Positions 1 through 9,562 of a DNA stretch of 64,000 bases are shown piece by piece; positions within the stretch are counted from its first letter, which is position 1; the number at the start of each line of letters is the position of its first letter. Both the position numbers and the translations under genes were made by a program. This stretch comes from Bacillota bacterium (GTDB lineage: Bacteria; Bacillota; Clostridia; Acetivibrionales; DSM-1351), in contig JAEXFI010000046.1 of NCBI GenBank assembly GCA_023400235.1, positions 13,431 to 77,430 on the forward strand. The letters are read 5' to 3'. Below the pieces are notes generated by a model. It ran no database searches and was not told the DNA's origin. It saw nothing but the letters and a program-made list of their open reading frames with translations.

Positions 1-1
1 C

Positions 2-625
2 TATGTAAATCAGTCTGAGGCTGGGGCAAGCAATTCTCTTATACGCCATAAGACCCTGCTGCCCTCCGACGGACAGAAGGTGGACGAGGCGGTTTTAATA
101 AGTATGGAAACAGGAGAGCTGAAGCTGCTGGAAAAAGCCTGTGAGATAAACGGGACAAAGGAATTCTATCTGTCTCAGTATGTATTCAATTGCTCTGCAG
201 CTCTTTCGGATAATCAGAAACTAAAGATAATAGACAAGGTTACCCAAAAAATAAATAAAAAGTATTATGATGAAGATTTTGACAAGGTGGCCAAGCTTAA
301 GAAGGTTGTTTCAGACAGCATAGAAGAGAACAGGGAAATACGGGTGGAGGCCATAGCCGAGGAAATATTTGAAACAAACCTGGCTGTCAGGGAGGAGTAC
401 ATACAGGAAATACAAAAGGCAGGCCTGAAGGACGAGGCCATTGAGATACCTGAGAAGATAGCCGAAAGGAAGTTTAAGACCCATAAAATCAAAACAGATA
501 CAGGTATTGAGATAAATTTCCCTCTGAGTTACTATGATGACAGGGAGATGATAGAGTTCTTCAATAATCCGGATGGGTCAATATCCATAATCATCAAGAA
601 CGTAAGTAAGATTACCAACAGATAG
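2..625 (+). CDS. Nucleoid-associated protein (NdpA/YejK-like), 3' part
   Basis: The reading frame is already open at base 2 and runs to a TAG-type stop at 625, so the window starts inside the gene and about 207 C-terminal residues are visible. A GTG at 80 is in frame, but the coding pattern continues upstream of it, so it is not the start. The sequence has the charged, Glu/Lys-rich helices and the ending NNPDGSISIIIKN seen in the 37-kDa nucleoid-associated family (NA37). Family members bind DNA, but their role in Firmicutes is poorly known. A strong hairpin terminator follows. The family call rests on overall pattern, not on a catalytic motif. Confidence 0.6.
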   Translation, partial: YVNQSEAGASNSLIRHKTLLPSDGQKVDEAVLISMETGELKLLEKACEINGTKEFYLSQYVFNCSAALSDNQKLKIIDKVTQKINKKYYDEDFDKVAKLKKVVSDSIEENREIRVEAIAEEIFETNLAVREEYIQEIQKAGLKDEAIEIPEKIAERKFKTHKIKTDTGIEINFPLSYYDDREMIEFFNNPDGSISIIIKNVSKITNR

Positions 626-659
626 AGCAGCAGACCAAAGGCCTGCTGTCAAGTGAAAT

Positions 660-720
660 AAAAAAGCATGAAAGCAGTGGTTCAGTACATAGTACCCTTC
701 GCTTTTATGCTTTTTTTATA
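660..720. terminator. Bidirectional rho-independent terminator
   Basis: A 16-bp stem with one G-T wobble (arms 660-675 and 701-716) has A-runs on the left and T-runs on the right. It can therefore end both the nucleoid-protein gene on + and the LTA-synthase-like gene converging on -. Confidence 0.85.
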
Positions 721-739
721 GGATTTAATTGTTTATTTA

Positions 740-2560
740 TTAACGCCTGTGCTTCTCAATGAGATTGGAGGATATGAATGAGGGCAGATATTTCTTCCAG
801 AGGGGTTCTTCCTCGGAATACTTGTAAGTTGATATCTTATCATACAGCCAGGACCTGTCAAAATACGAGCCTTTAAGCGGTATATTCATAGGGTTTGCTT
901 TTCGCCCGATAAGGCTGGAACCGTCAGAGAAAACCGAATAGGGCAGGCCCGATGCTTCAAGTATAGTAGGAGAAACATCAAGGAACGATGCTACCACCGA
1001 ATTTTCCTGGTACTTCTGTTTGTCCGGAGTAATTATAAACAGCGGAACAAACTCAAAATACTTGTCTCCGTCTATAAAGGAGGCCTGTGCAAAATCCTCC
1101 GTGTTAATATTTGGAGTATGGTCACCGTAGATTATCACATAGGTATTTGGAAAAGCTTTTTGGATTGCCCTTACGTAATCCCTGATTGACTCATCCACAT
1201 AACTGAAGGAATTGAAGTAATTTTTGACTATTTCATTGTCTATGTCATCATAGACAGGATTGTTATAATAATTTCGGACACTTTCGAAGGGGCCGTGGCT
1301 GGTCATGGTTATTACATAGGAGATAAAGGGCTTACCCGCCTTTTTCATTTTGTCCAGGGCAAAGGAAAATACCTTGTGATCGGGGGCTCCCCAACCTTCG
1401 TCCTCATAATTCATGGAGCCTATGTCATAGAACTTTTGAAAGCCCATTTTGGACAGGGCGATATTCCTGTTATAAAAGGTTCCAACATTGCCATGGAAGG
1501 CCATGGTATCATAGGAGGCTTTGTCCAGCTTTGAGATTACTGAGTTTTGGTATCCATAGGAGGTAAGCTTTATGGCTGGGAAGGACTCCAGAGGCTCAAC
1601 ACTGTTTATCACGGAAAACTCGGCGTCGGAAGTGCCACCACCCTGATGATAGCTCAAGGTGTACGGATAATAAATGCTGTTTTTGGTCATGGAGTTCAAA
1701 AAAGGCATTACATATGATCCCTTGTATTGCTGCCGGACAATATTGGCATCCATGGACTCCACCTGAATAATTGCAAAATTGGGGTTTTGAGAATTCAGAT
1801 AGGAGTTTTTGGAGTCATTTCCGATACCCAGGGTATTGCTGTTGGACTGCTTGTGACCGTAATGAATTTGCCTTATCAGCTTGGATTCACTGTTGTTCTT
1901 GATAATATTGACTATGCTGTTTGACAGGGTGCCATACCTTTCTACAATCTCCGTCTCTCCTGTATACCTGTCGTCCATGTACTGAACTATGGATTTGTTT
2001 TGATAATAGTTATTTGTTTCAACAGCCAGCAATATGACCAGTGCAATAATTACCAAAGTAAACTTCAGCACCGGCAGCTTGATTTTATTTGCTTCCTTTT
2101 TAAAATATTTAATAAAAATATACAGGGCTAAAGGGGCGTCAATAAAAACCACCAACAGTTGCATACTCTTGGGATTAGCCAGATGAGTAGCTGATATCAT
2201 AGCTTCCTTGAAGAGGGATATCCACTGTAAAAAGTGAAGATAGCTGTGATAATACAGAAAATAGGATATGTTGGTGAAGCAGTATATCCCCTGAGCAATC
2301 ATAAAAATCAAAAAAAGATACCTTGATCTGATGCTGAGTATAATAAGAAGAATAATAGTTGAGCATAACAGTGTGAAGCCGAATTTGTAGATAAGAATTT
2401 CTCCGGTAGCCTGGGGAATAAGGAAATAGTTGTACAAGCTTAGCTTCACAGCGTTGATAAATATAAACAATGCGATTATCACAAAAGTATTTCTGTAAGG
2501 TCTGCTATTAAAAGCTGCTCCAACATTTTTAAGGCTTTCAAGAAAAAATTTTTTAAACAT
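740..2560 (-). CDS. LTA synthase family membrane sulfatase-like protein
   Basis: This 606-residue protein probably transfers glycerol-phosphate (or a related phospho-group) outside the membrane, as in lipoteichoic acid synthesis. The N-terminal ~200 residues contain about five hydrophobic helices. The rest is an extracellular alkaline-phosphatase/sulfatase fold with VESMDAN, GGGTSDAEFS and YGDHTPN motifs. In LtaS the catalytic nucleophile is a threonine in the GGTS-type motif, which here is Thr310. Metal ligands fit the VESMD Glu and the GDH Asp/His. It is a single gene that ends at the bidirectional terminator. Start ATG at 2560. The family is clear, but whether it is a true LtaS or a related modification enzyme cannot be told. 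Confidence 0.85.
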   Translation of the reverse strand: MFKKFFLESLKNVGAAFNSRPYRNTFVIIALFIFINAVKLSLYNYFLIPQATGEILIYKFGFTLLCSTIILLIILSIRSRYLFLIFMIAQGIYCFTNISYFLYYHSYLHFLQWISLFKEAMISATHLANPKSMQLLVVFIDAPLALYIFIKYFKKEANKIKLPVLKFTLVIIALVILLAVETNNYYQNKSIVQYMDDRYTGETEIVERYGTLSNSIVNIIKNNSESKLIRQIHYGHKQSNSNTLGIGNDSKNSYLNSQNPNFAIIQVESMDANIVRQQYKGSYVMPFLNSMTKNSIYYPYTLSYHQGGGTSDAEFSVINSVEPLESFPAIKLTSYGYQNSVISKLDKASYDTMAFHGNVGTFYNRNIALSKMGFQKFYDIGSMNYEDEGWGAPDHKVFSFALDKMKKAGKPFISYVITMTSHGPFESVRNYYNNPVYDDIDNEIVKNYFNSFSYVDESIRDYVRAIQKAFPNTYVIIYGDHTPNINTEDFAQASFIDGDKYFEFVPLFIITPDKQKYQENSVVASFLDVSPTILEASGLPYSVFSDGSSLIGRKANPMNIPLKGSYFDRSWLYDKISTYKYSEEEPLWKKYLPSFISSNLIEKHRR

Positions 2561-2663
2561 TTAACCTGCCAGCATTCCTTTCTTATTAATACTGATACTG
2601 CAAATGCAATTCAATTTGCAGTATCTGAATTTTATATCCACCATTGTAAAACATATAATTATT

Positions 2664-4175
2664 CTACTTCATTTTTGCCATAATTCCCATAGTGTTTTTG
2701 TAGGACTGCTGGATAAAGGGCTTGTTATAGCTTGTCACATATTTCCCGGCTATATTGCTGTCGGGAATAGGTAGGATTTTAAAAACAGGCCTGCCATTTA
2801 CATAGTACTTATCAATCCAGGTGGGGACGTAAGCTACATTTTTCAAAACCGTATTGTTTTTAGAATCTTTCTCAATAAGAAGATTTACAATTACACCGTC
2901 TTCAGTATATATTTTATTTGGTCTTGCGGCCTTATCAACTCTTCTGTAGCCTGAAATAAAGTTACCCATGGAATAAATAATGAACTTATCCTTTCCGTTG
3001 ACCTTGACGATTTCCGACTTTTGAATAACATGGGGATGGGAACCCAGGATTATGTCCGCACCCCAATTCAATAACTTTTTTGACAGTGTGGTCTGGGAGG
3101 AATTAGGGGTTCTCTGGTATTCGGTGCCCCAATGCACAATGACGATTACGGCATCCGACCCGGCTGCTTTGACAGCCTTTATATCCTTTTGCATCTGCTG
3201 TTCATTGATAGGACTCAGATATGTATTTTTTTGAGAGGCACTCAGCTTTTTGTCCAGTCCGTTATACATACCTGAATATGCCAGGATTCCAAGCTTGATA
3301 CCGTTTACATCCTTTAGCACGTATTTATTCTTACCGTTGGTGGAACTGCCTACATTTATCATCTTGTTCTTATTTATCATCTGGATGGTTCTGGTCAGTC
3401 CGTTTATACCCCTGTCCAGGCAGTGATTGTTGGCGGTGGACAATACGTCAAAACCTGCTCCTGAGAGGGCTGTCAATATGGCATCGGGTGTATTGAAGCT
3501 GGGGTAGCTGGTATATCCTGTCTTAGGTCCTGCAGTCACTGTTTCAAAATTGCCGATGGTCAGATCTGATTTTGATAAATATGGTTTTACGTATTCCAGG
3601 AAGCCTGTAAAATCATAGGCGCCTGTCTTGGGGGAATAGGCGTTGTTCAGATTTCCCTGATGAGCCATTATATCCCCAACCACCGATATTGCTGCAGATT
3701 TTGTGTCAGGAATAGGAACGGAACTATCACTTCCAGGCTGGTTCTCAGAACCGGTATTTTTGGAGGGCTCGTCAGTCGATTTGTCAGGCGGTTGGCTTGA
3801 AGGCTGACTGGAGGTCTGGCTAGCCGGCCCGGTGGTGTTGTCAGTTGAAGGGGTTGTCCCTGCTGAAGTTTCAGAGGACGAGGGTGAAGCCTTACCTGCA
3901 GCAGACGGGACAGAAGGACTCTGTGCCGGAGCATCATTTACTTCAGAAGTGTTGACTGCGGGAGTATTGATTGCGGGAGTGTTGACTGCGGGAGTATTGA
4001 CTGCGGGAGTATTGACGGAAGCAGTAGTCTGAGAGGAAACCGACGGTCTGGCGGCGGCAGCGAATACACTGAAATCACTCAAGGCGTAAATTATCGAAGT
4101 ACTTCCCAGCAAAAAACAGCACATTATACTCAGCACAATAAAAGTATGCTTAAAAAGACGAAATTTAGTTTTCAT
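2664..4175 (-). CDS. CapA-family secreted protein with Ser/Thr/Pro linker
   Basis: This 503-residue protein has an N-terminal signal/anchor segment (residues ~8-35). A low-complexity linker rich in Ser, Thr and Pro follows (about 40-155) and includes a five-residue NTPAV-type repeat. The rest is a PGA_cap/CapA metallophosphatase-like domain (~160-440) with VVGDIMAH, GNFETV, NNHCLDRG, HWGTEY and GSHPHV motifs. CapA homologues act in capsule or polyglutamate export and retention, but no capB/capC genes are nearby, so the substrate is unknown. It lies in tandem behind nothing obvious and is divergent from deoB. Confidence 0.85.
   Translation of the reverse strand: MKTKFRLFKHTFIVLSIMCCFLLGSTSIIYALSDFSVFAAAARPSVSSQTTASVNTPAVNTPAVNTPAINTPAVNTSEVNDAPAQSPSVPSAAGKASPSSSETSAGTTPSTDNTTGPASQTSSQPSSQPPDKSTDEPSKNTGSENQPGSDSSVPIPDTKSAAISVVGDIMAHQGNLNNAYSPKTGAYDFTGFLEYVKPYLSKSDLTIGNFETVTAGPKTGYTSYPSFNTPDAILTALSGAGFDVLSTANNHCLDRGINGLTRTIQMINKNKMINVGSSTNGKNKYVLKDVNGIKLGILAYSGMYNGLDKKLSASQKNTYLSPINEQQMQKDIKAVKAAGSDAVIVIVHWGTEYQRTPNSSQTTLSKKLLNWGADIILGSHPHVIQKSEIVKVNGKDKFIIYSMGNFISGYRRVDKAARPNKIYTEDGVIVNLLIEKDSKNNTVLKNVAYVPTWIDKYYVNGRPVFKILPIPDSNIAGKYVTSYNKPFIQQSYKNTMGIMAKMK
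3943..4020. repeat. 15-bp tandem repeat in CapA linker
   Basis: About four to five copies of a 15-bp unit (ttgactgcgggagta and variants) encode the repeated pentapeptide NTPAV on the minus strand. The copies differ by one or two bases (NTPAI variant). This is an in-frame coding repeat that could change linker length by slippage. Confidence 0.85.
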
Positions 4176-4411
4176 TTTATATGTACCTTCCTAGAACATC
4201 ATAATAATTTCTGTATAATACCAACAATATGACTATACCATAAATTTGCATTTATAGGGTATACAAATTATGTAATAAGTTAAATATAAATTTTTCAGCC
4301 TGTTGCAGAAAGAGCTCCTTGTTTTGATATTATTTGGTTTAAAACTGTACGGGATTGGTATTATAATATGATTAGGAGATTGAAAAATCAGTTGCTTTGG
4401 AGGTTTAAAAC

Positions 4412-5593
4412 ATGCAGGATATAAATAGAGTTATACTTATTGTTCTGGACAGTGTGGGAGTAGGAGAAATGCCGGATGCATGCGAGTATGGAGATGAAGG
4501 CAGCAATACCTTGGGAAATATAGCCGCCAGATGCGGGGGGCTCAAGCTTCCCCACCTGGGCAGTCTGGGCCTGGGGAAAATAGACGGAATTGATTATATA
4601 CCCATACCCCAGGCAGTTACAGGCAGCTACGGAAGAATGAAGGAGGTTTCCAAAGGCAAAGACACTATTACAGGCCATTGGGAGATAGCCGGACTTCAGT
4701 TGGAGTTCCCTTTTCCAACCTATCCTCAGGGGTTTTCTCAGGAAATACTGGAAAGGTTTCAAAACCTCACCGGACGTGGGATATTGGGAAACTGTGCAGC
4801 ATCAGGAACTGAAATAATAAAGCAGTACGGCAAAGAGCATATGGAGTCGGGGAAACTCATAGTGTATACCTCGGCAGACAGTGTATTCCAGATAGCTGCC
4901 CACGAGGATATAGTCCCTATTGATGAATTGTACGGAATCTGCCGGATTGCCAGAGAAATGCTGCAAGGCGAAAATATGGTGGGGCGCGTTATCGCACGTC
5001 CTTTTACGGGACAGCCGGGAGAATTTTTACGTACGTCAAACAGGCGGGACTTTTCTGCCCAGCCCACATCAGATACTATTCTTGATAAAGTGCGGCAAAA
5101 AGGCCTGGAAGTCATAGCTGTTGGAAAAATAGAGGATATTTTCTCAGGTAAGGGAATCACCCATGCTGAGCATACGAAAAGCAACATGCACGGTGTGGAT
5201 GTGACACTGAAATATATGAGGGAAGATAATCATGGTCTGATTTTCACAAATCTTGTGGATTTTGACATGGTATACGGACACAGAAACAATCCGGAAGGAT
5301 ACAAGCAGGCACTGGAGGATTTTGATGCAAGGCTTCCGGAAATCCTCTCTGCCATGAAGGAGGAGGATTTGTTGATAATCACTGCAGACCACGGCTGTGA
5401 TCCTACAACTCCAAGCACCGACCATTCCAGGGAATATGTGCCCGTGCTGGTTTACGGCAAAAACATAAAGGCAGATGTGAACCTTGGAACCAGGAAAACC
5501 TTTGCTGACCTTGCCAGTACACTGTGTGAAGTTTTTGAAACGGACAGGATATTCCCGGGAGAAAGTTTTTACAGTCTTTTGAAAATTAAGTGA
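4412..5593 (+). CDS. deoB: Phosphopentomutase
   Basis: DeoB (393 residues, normal family length) interconverts ribose-1-/2-deoxyribose-1-phosphate and the 5-phosphates, linking nucleoside breakdown to the pentose phosphate pathway in the cytoplasm. The N-terminal metal site is [15 protein letters not shown]. The second metal cluster is [10 protein letters not shown] and [17 protein letters not shown], typical of the alkaline-phosphatase-superfamily mutases. ATG 4412 is preceded by a good GGAGG box about 8 bases upstream. It stands alone. No purine nucleoside phosphorylase gene is visible next to it. Confidence 0.96.
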   Translation: MQDINRVILIVLDSVGVGEMPDACEYGDEGSNTLGNIAARCGGLKLPHLGSLGLGKIDGIDYIPIPQAVTGSYGRMKEVSKGKDTITGHWEIAGLQLEFPFPTYPQGFSQEILERFQNLTGRGILGNCAASGTEIIKQYGKEHMESGKLIVYTSADSVFQIAAHEDIVPIDELYGICRIAREMLQGENMVGRVIARPFTGQPGEFLRTSNRRDFSAQPTSDTILDKVRQKGLEVIAVGKIEDIFSGKGITHAEHTKSNMHGVDVTLKYMREDNHGLIFTNLVDFDMVYGHRNNPEGYKQALEDFDARLPEILSAMKEEDLLIITADHGCDPTTPSTDHSREYVPVLVYGKNIKADVNLGTRKTFADLASTLCEVFETDRIFPGESFYSLLKIK

Positions 5594-5649
5594 ATTTGAT
5601 TTGCCATATACAGTTTAATGTATTATTATAATTATGTAATAACTGATAG

Positions 5650-5835
5650 ATTAATACTATGTGGTTATAAACCTAAAATTTCATATTCGGATGCTGATAT
5701 GGGAAGCAGGTATGAATCCTGCACGGTCCCGCCGCTGTATTTGAAGAGTTCTCCAGAGCGTACCACTGGTTGGAAGCCGGGAAGGTTTGGAGTGCGATGA
5801 CGCTTGAGTCAGAATACCTGTCACCATCCCGGAAA
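5650..5835 (+). promoter_or_regulatory. Cobalamin riboswitch
   Basis: The adenosylcobalamin aptamer core is recognisable: GGGAAGCAGG...GAATCCTGC, then CCCGCCGCTGT at about 5728-5738, a GATGACGC segment near 5797, and a B12-box-like stretch agtcagaatacctgtc at 5808-5823. It lies upstream of a cobalamin uptake and salvage operon, which fits. Boundaries are approximate. Confidence 0.88.
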
Positions 5836-5979
5836 TGGCCCAGGCTGTTTCATGGCACTGTTGCTCTACGAGAGATAGGGGGTGGTGAATGTATACTCCG
5901 GTATTTACATGTATGGCGCAATTTAAACAAGATGCTGTTCTTTTTATATTTTGTAAAGTGTAAAATACTGCAATAACAT

Positions 5980-6015
5980 GCCCTCAGACACTTGTGTTTG
6001 GGGGCTTTTAATTTT
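5980..6015 (+). terminator. Riboswitch-linked terminator upstream of btuF
   Basis: A 12-position stem with two wobbles (GCCCTCAGACAC against GTGTTTGGGGGC, 5980-6005) is followed by TTTTAATTTT. It sits between the cobalamin aptamer and the btuF ribosome-binding site, so it is the likely expression platform that stops transcription when B12 is bound. Confidence 0.75.
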
Positions 6016-6046
6016 AACGGTTAATTATAATGGAGGATGGAGACAA

Positions 6047-7111
6047 ATGAAAATCAAGATACTTTCGTTAATAATGGTGTTGGTATTAGCCCTGGGGATG
6101 TTTACAGGCTGCGGCCCTGAAAAAAATGCAGGTTTATCAACAGCTTCGGTTTCTGCCGGGCAGTCAGCCGCATCAGACAGCGGCGCTTCAGGTCAGAAGA
6201 AGGCAGTTCAGGGAGACGCTTCGGCGGGCGTACAGCCTTCAAATACTGTCCGCTATCCTTTGACCTTAAAGGATGCAAACGGGACAGAGGTTACAATTGC
6301 AGCAAAGCCGACAAAAATTGTATGCCTTCCCCTTGGAGCATGTGAGATGCTGCTCTCTCTGGTGGATAAAAGCCGGATAGCAGCCATGACAAATTATGTT
6401 GATGACCCTGCTGTGTCAAATGTAGCGGACACCGCAAAAGGTGTGGGTAAAAGGCTGGATTTCAATGCGGAAAGAATAATCGCCATACAGCCCGACCTTG
6501 TGCTGGCCGACACCTGGCAGGACAAAGACATATTGAAGCAGCTCAAGGATTCGGGTATAAGTGTTTTTGTTGTGAACTCCCCGAAAAATGTTGATGAGCA
6601 GAAGGAAATGCTGAAGCTTTTGGGGGAGGTTACCGACAGTACTGCAAATGCAGAAGAAGTAACCGCCTGGATGGAGCAGAAGCTGAAGGCAGTTTCTGAC
6701 AAGCTGGCAGGGCTTAAGGAAGAGCAGAAGCTCTCAATTATTGATTACAGCGAAATGGGTTCCACCAGCGGAAAAGATACAAATTTTGACGATGTTGTCA
6801 CAAGAGCAGGACTGACAAACCCTGTGTCACAGGCCGGACTGACAGGCTGGCCACAGCTTTCCAAGGAAATGATAATAAAGTACAATCCTGATATAATCAG
6901 TGTGCCCTCGTGGTTTTATGATACGAGCAAGACAACTCCTGAAGGCCTTAAGAAATCCATAAGCCAGGACAAGTCTCTGGCAGGTGTGAAGGCTGTGAAA
7001 AACAACAGGCTGATATTGATTCCCTATAACCATTTAAGCACTACATCACAATACTCGGTTCTGGCGGTTGAGGATATGGCAAGGGCTGCATATCCTGAGT
7101 TGTTCAAATAG
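6047..7111 (+). CDS. btuF: Cobalamin ABC transporter substrate-binding lipoprotein
   Basis: This 355-residue extracellular lipoprotein binds the corrinoid and hands it to the BtuC-type permease. A signal peptide ends in lipobox MFTGC (lipidated Cys22). It is followed by a Ser/Ala/Gly-rich spacer and a periplasmic-binding-protein-III (BtuF/FepB) domain from about residue 70, with the family features AKPTKIVCLP and QPDLVLA. ATG 6047 is chosen because GGAGG lies 10 bases upstream. Longer in-frame starts would sit inside the terminator hairpin. First gene of the B12 operon under the riboswitch. The iron-siderophore alternative is made unlikely by the riboswitch and cobU/cobS. Confidence 0.88.
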   Translation: MKIKILSLIMVLVLALGMFTGCGPEKNAGLSTASVSAGQSAASDSGASGQKKAVQGDASAGVQPSNTVRYPLTLKDANGTEVTIAAKPTKIVCLPLGACEMLLSLVDKSRIAAMTNYVDDPAVSNVADTAKGVGKRLDFNAERIIAIQPDLVLADTWQDKDILKQLKDSGISVFVVNSPKNVDEQKEMLKLLGEVTDSTANAEEVTAWMEQKLKAVSDKLAGLKEEQKLSIIDYSEMGSTSGKDTNFDDVVTRAGLTNPVSQAGLTGWPQLSKEMIIKYNPDIISVPSWFYDTSKTTPEGLKKSISQDKSLAGVKAVKNNRLILIPYNHLSTTSQYSVLAVEDMARAAYPELFK

Positions 7112-7149
7112 GTTTTTATAGGAAGGCAGCTTGCAAATAAGGCAAGTTG

Positions 7150-8199
7150 ATGGAGATTACGTTGAAGAAGGCTGATTTTAAAATTGGAATAATACCTGTA
7201 ATGCTGGTGGTTTTGCTGGTGGTAACCATAGCAGGCACTGCCGTAGGTGCAGTTTATGTGCCGTTTTTCGATACCTTCAGGATAATACTGAAAAATCTGG
7301 GTTTGCTCAAAGGGGGCGTTTTTGCCGAAGGACAGGAGCCTATTATTTTTCTGGTGAGATTTCCCAGAGTTGCAGTGGCTGCGCTTGCAGGTACTGCGTT
7401 GGGGGCTTCCGGAGCGGTTATGCAGGGGATGTTCAGAAATCCCATGGCTGACCCGGGGATATTGGGAATCTCCAGCGGCGCAGGGCTTGGGGCGGTATTG
7501 GCTATCAAGTTGGGACTGGCAGCAGCCGGTATGTATTTCATGCCGCTGTTTGCCTTCGCAGGAGCTTTTTTAGCCATAATGGCAATCTATATGTTATCCT
7601 ACCAAAAGGGAAAAGTGCCGGTGTTGACTCTGATACTTTCAGGTATAGCCATCAGCACTTTTTTAGGAGCTATAACAAATATCATTCTGACCATTTCTTA
7701 TGATTATCAAGTCAAGGAGTTTCTGTTCTGGTCTACCGGAGGCTTGGAAGGGAGGCGCTGGGAGCATTTCAGGCTGATAGTCATTCCCATAGTGATAAGC
7801 GTTGCGCTTATGTGCATATTTTCAAGAGATCTCAACGTACTGCTAATGGGTGAGGAGGAGGCCAAGTCGGTAGGGCTTAATACCGGACGGCTGAGAACTG
7901 TCCTTTTACTGCTTGTGTCGGCGGCAACAGCCAGTGCTGTGTGTGTTACCGGGGCCATAAGCTTTGTTGGCCTCATTGTACCGCACATTATGAGACTTTT
8001 AATCGGGCCGGATCATAAGATACTACTGCCGGCCAGCGCAATTGGAGGCGCCATATTCCTGGTGGGCTGCGACCTTATATCAAGAGTGGTGGCAATTCCC
8101 TATGAACTGGGAGTGGGTATAATAACCGCATTGCTTGGGGCACCGTATTTCCTCTATCTGCTTTTGAAATCCAAAAGGGCAGGAGGCGCTGTGATATAG
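7150..8199 (+). CDS. btuC: Cobalamin ABC transporter permease (FecCD family)
   Basis: This integral membrane permease of about 349 residues has roughly ten hydrophobic segments and FecCD/BtuC hallmarks: VRFPRVAVAALAG, the GASGAVMQGMFRNPMADPG segment, and near the C-terminus FVGLIVPHIMRLL. It forms the transmembrane channel with the following ATPase and the preceding lipoprotein. ATG 7150 is preferred over TTG 7147. The stop is one base before the btuD start, showing tight translational coupling. Confidence 0.9.
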   Translation: MEITLKKADFKIGIIPVMLVVLLVVTIAGTAVGAVYVPFFDTFRIILKNLGLLKGGVFAEGQEPIIFLVRFPRVAVAALAGTALGASGAVMQGMFRNPMADPGILGISSGAGLGAVLAIKLGLAAAGMYFMPLFAFAGAFLAIMAIYMLSYQKGKVPVLTLILSGIAISTFLGAITNIILTISYDYQVKEFLFWSTGGLEGRRWEHFRLIVIPIVISVALMCIFSRDLNVLLMGEEEAKSVGLNTGRLRTVLLLLVSAATASAVCVTGAISFVGLIVPHIMRLLIGPDHKILLPASAIGGAIFLVGCDLISRVVAIPYELGVGIITALLGAPYFLYLLLKSKRAGGAVI

Positions 8200-8200
8200 C

Positions 8201-9418
8201 ATGGATAATATTATAGAAATACAGAAGCTGAATTGCACCATAGGCAGCAGTAAGATATTACATGAAATAAACCTCCATGTACAGCAGGGGGAATTCGTGG
8301 GCCTCATAGGACCAAACGGAGCGGGCAAGACTACTCTCTTGAAATGTATAAACGGGATATATCCTGCTGAGGGGCAATTAAAAATAAAGGATGTCAATAT
8401 TAAAGCCTATGGAAATAAAGAGCTGGCAAGGGAAGTTGCTCTTATGCATCAAAATACCTCTATAGACTTTCCCTTTTCCGCACTGGACATTGTTCTTATG
8501 GGAAGATATCCACATCTTGGGCGATTTCAGCGAGAGAGCGGTGAAGACCGGAGAATAGCCAGGAGCAATATGAGCTATACAAACATACAGGGTCTTGAGA
8601 ACAGTCCCATTACACAAATGTCGGGAGGAGAAAGACAGAGGGTGCTCTTTGCAAAGACCCTGACTCAGCAGTCGGGAATAGTTTTGCTGGATGAGCCTAC
8701 TGCAAGTCTGGATATTACCTATCAGGAGCAGATATTCAAGTATTCCGCAGAACTGACTGCCCTGGGAATAACCGTAATAGCCGCAATACATGACCTGAAG
8801 ATCGCCGCAAGATATTGTACGCGGCTGGTGCTCCTGGAGGAGGGGACGATTGCTGCCGACGGGAAGCCTGAGGAAGTGCTCACTTCTGAAAATATCTCAA
8901 GGGTTTACGGCGTAAATGCGCTGGTGTACAGAAACAAAATTACAGGACTGCTGGATATTTATATAAACAGAAGCGACCCTCAGAGAAAATCCGGACCTGC
9001 TCATGTGATTGGAGGCGGCGGCTCAGCCACCGCCGTATTGAGGGCTCTGTACGAACAGGGCTACACCGTGACGGCAGGGGTTTTTTCTCACGGGGACAGT
9101 GATATTGTCAGTGCTGAAGTTTTTGGGATGAAATATCTGGAGGAAAAGCCCTTCAGTGAAATATCATCAGAGCTTCAGAGGGAAAATATTAATCTTATAG
9201 AAAACTCAGAGCTTACAATATTGTGCAGCATGCCCTTTGGCTTTCAAAATATAGGGAACCTCCAGGCGGCAAAGAGCGCAAAAAAGCTGGTTATCATAGA
9301 GGATGAAAGACCTGAGGTCAGGGATTATACGGAGGGCAGGGCTGTGGAGCTTTATAACGGGCTGAAAAGGACCGCAGCAGCAGTTATACCCTCGGCCCGG
9401 ATTCATGAGGTTCTTTAG
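8201..9418 (+). CDS. btuD: Cobalamin ABC transporter ATPase with extra C-terminal domain
   Basis: This protein has 405 residues, against about 250-260 for a plain BtuD/FepC ATPase. Residues ~1-255 are the ATPase: Walker A GPNGAGKTT, signature MSGGERQRV, Walker B VLLDEPT, and the H-loop AAIHD. It would power corrinoid import. Residues ~265-405 are an additional domain starting with a glycine-rich GGGGSATAVLRAL segment, which looks nucleotide- or dinucleotide-binding (Rossmann-like). I do not recognise its function. It follows btuC by one base and precedes cobU in the riboswitch operon. The extra domain could sense or modify a corrinoid, but that is only inference. Confidence 0.88.
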   Translation: MDNIIEIQKLNCTIGSSKILHEINLHVQQGEFVGLIGPNGAGKTTLLKCINGIYPAEGQLKIKDVNIKAYGNKELAREVALMHQNTSIDFPFSALDIVLMGRYPHLGRFQRESGEDRRIARSNMSYTNIQGLENSPITQMSGGERQRVLFAKTLTQQSGIVLLDEPTASLDITYQEQIFKYSAELTALGITVIAAIHDLKIAARYCTRLVLLEEGTIAADGKPEEVLTSENISRVYGVNALVYRNKITGLLDIYINRSDPQRKSGPAHVIGGGGSATAVLRALYEQGYTVTAGVFSHGDSDIVSAEVFGMKYLEEKPFSEISSELQRENINLIENSELTILCSMPFGFQNIGNLQAAKSAKKLVIIEDERPEVRDYTEGRAVELYNGLKRTAAAVIPSARIHEVL

Positions 9419-9562
9419 CGGATATGATGGAGCAGGAATAAAAGCAGCAGAATTCAGGTAAAAAGACTGTGCTGAAATAGTAAGGGAGCCTTTGGCAGGT
9501 GGTACATGCTATATGGTAAATGGTAAATGGTATATAAGTGCAGCAGAGGAATTGGAGGATGA

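Noticed and set aside
80..82. GTG at 80 as the start of the first gene
   Set aside because: The same frame is open to base 2 with similar coding character, so the gene is truncated by the window edge.
3832..4032. Plus-strand ORF of 66 codons inside the CapA gene
   Set aside because: It is the antisense shadow of the Ser/Thr/Pro repeat linker and has no ribosome-binding site.
5618..5976. Two short ORFs between deoB and btuF
   Set aside because: They lie on the cobalamin aptamer and its downstream platform and have no family resemblance.
5978..6046. Upstream start for btuF adding 23 residues
   Set aside because: It would place the start within the terminator hairpin and spoil the lipoprotein signal. 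ATG 6047 has a proper GGAGG.
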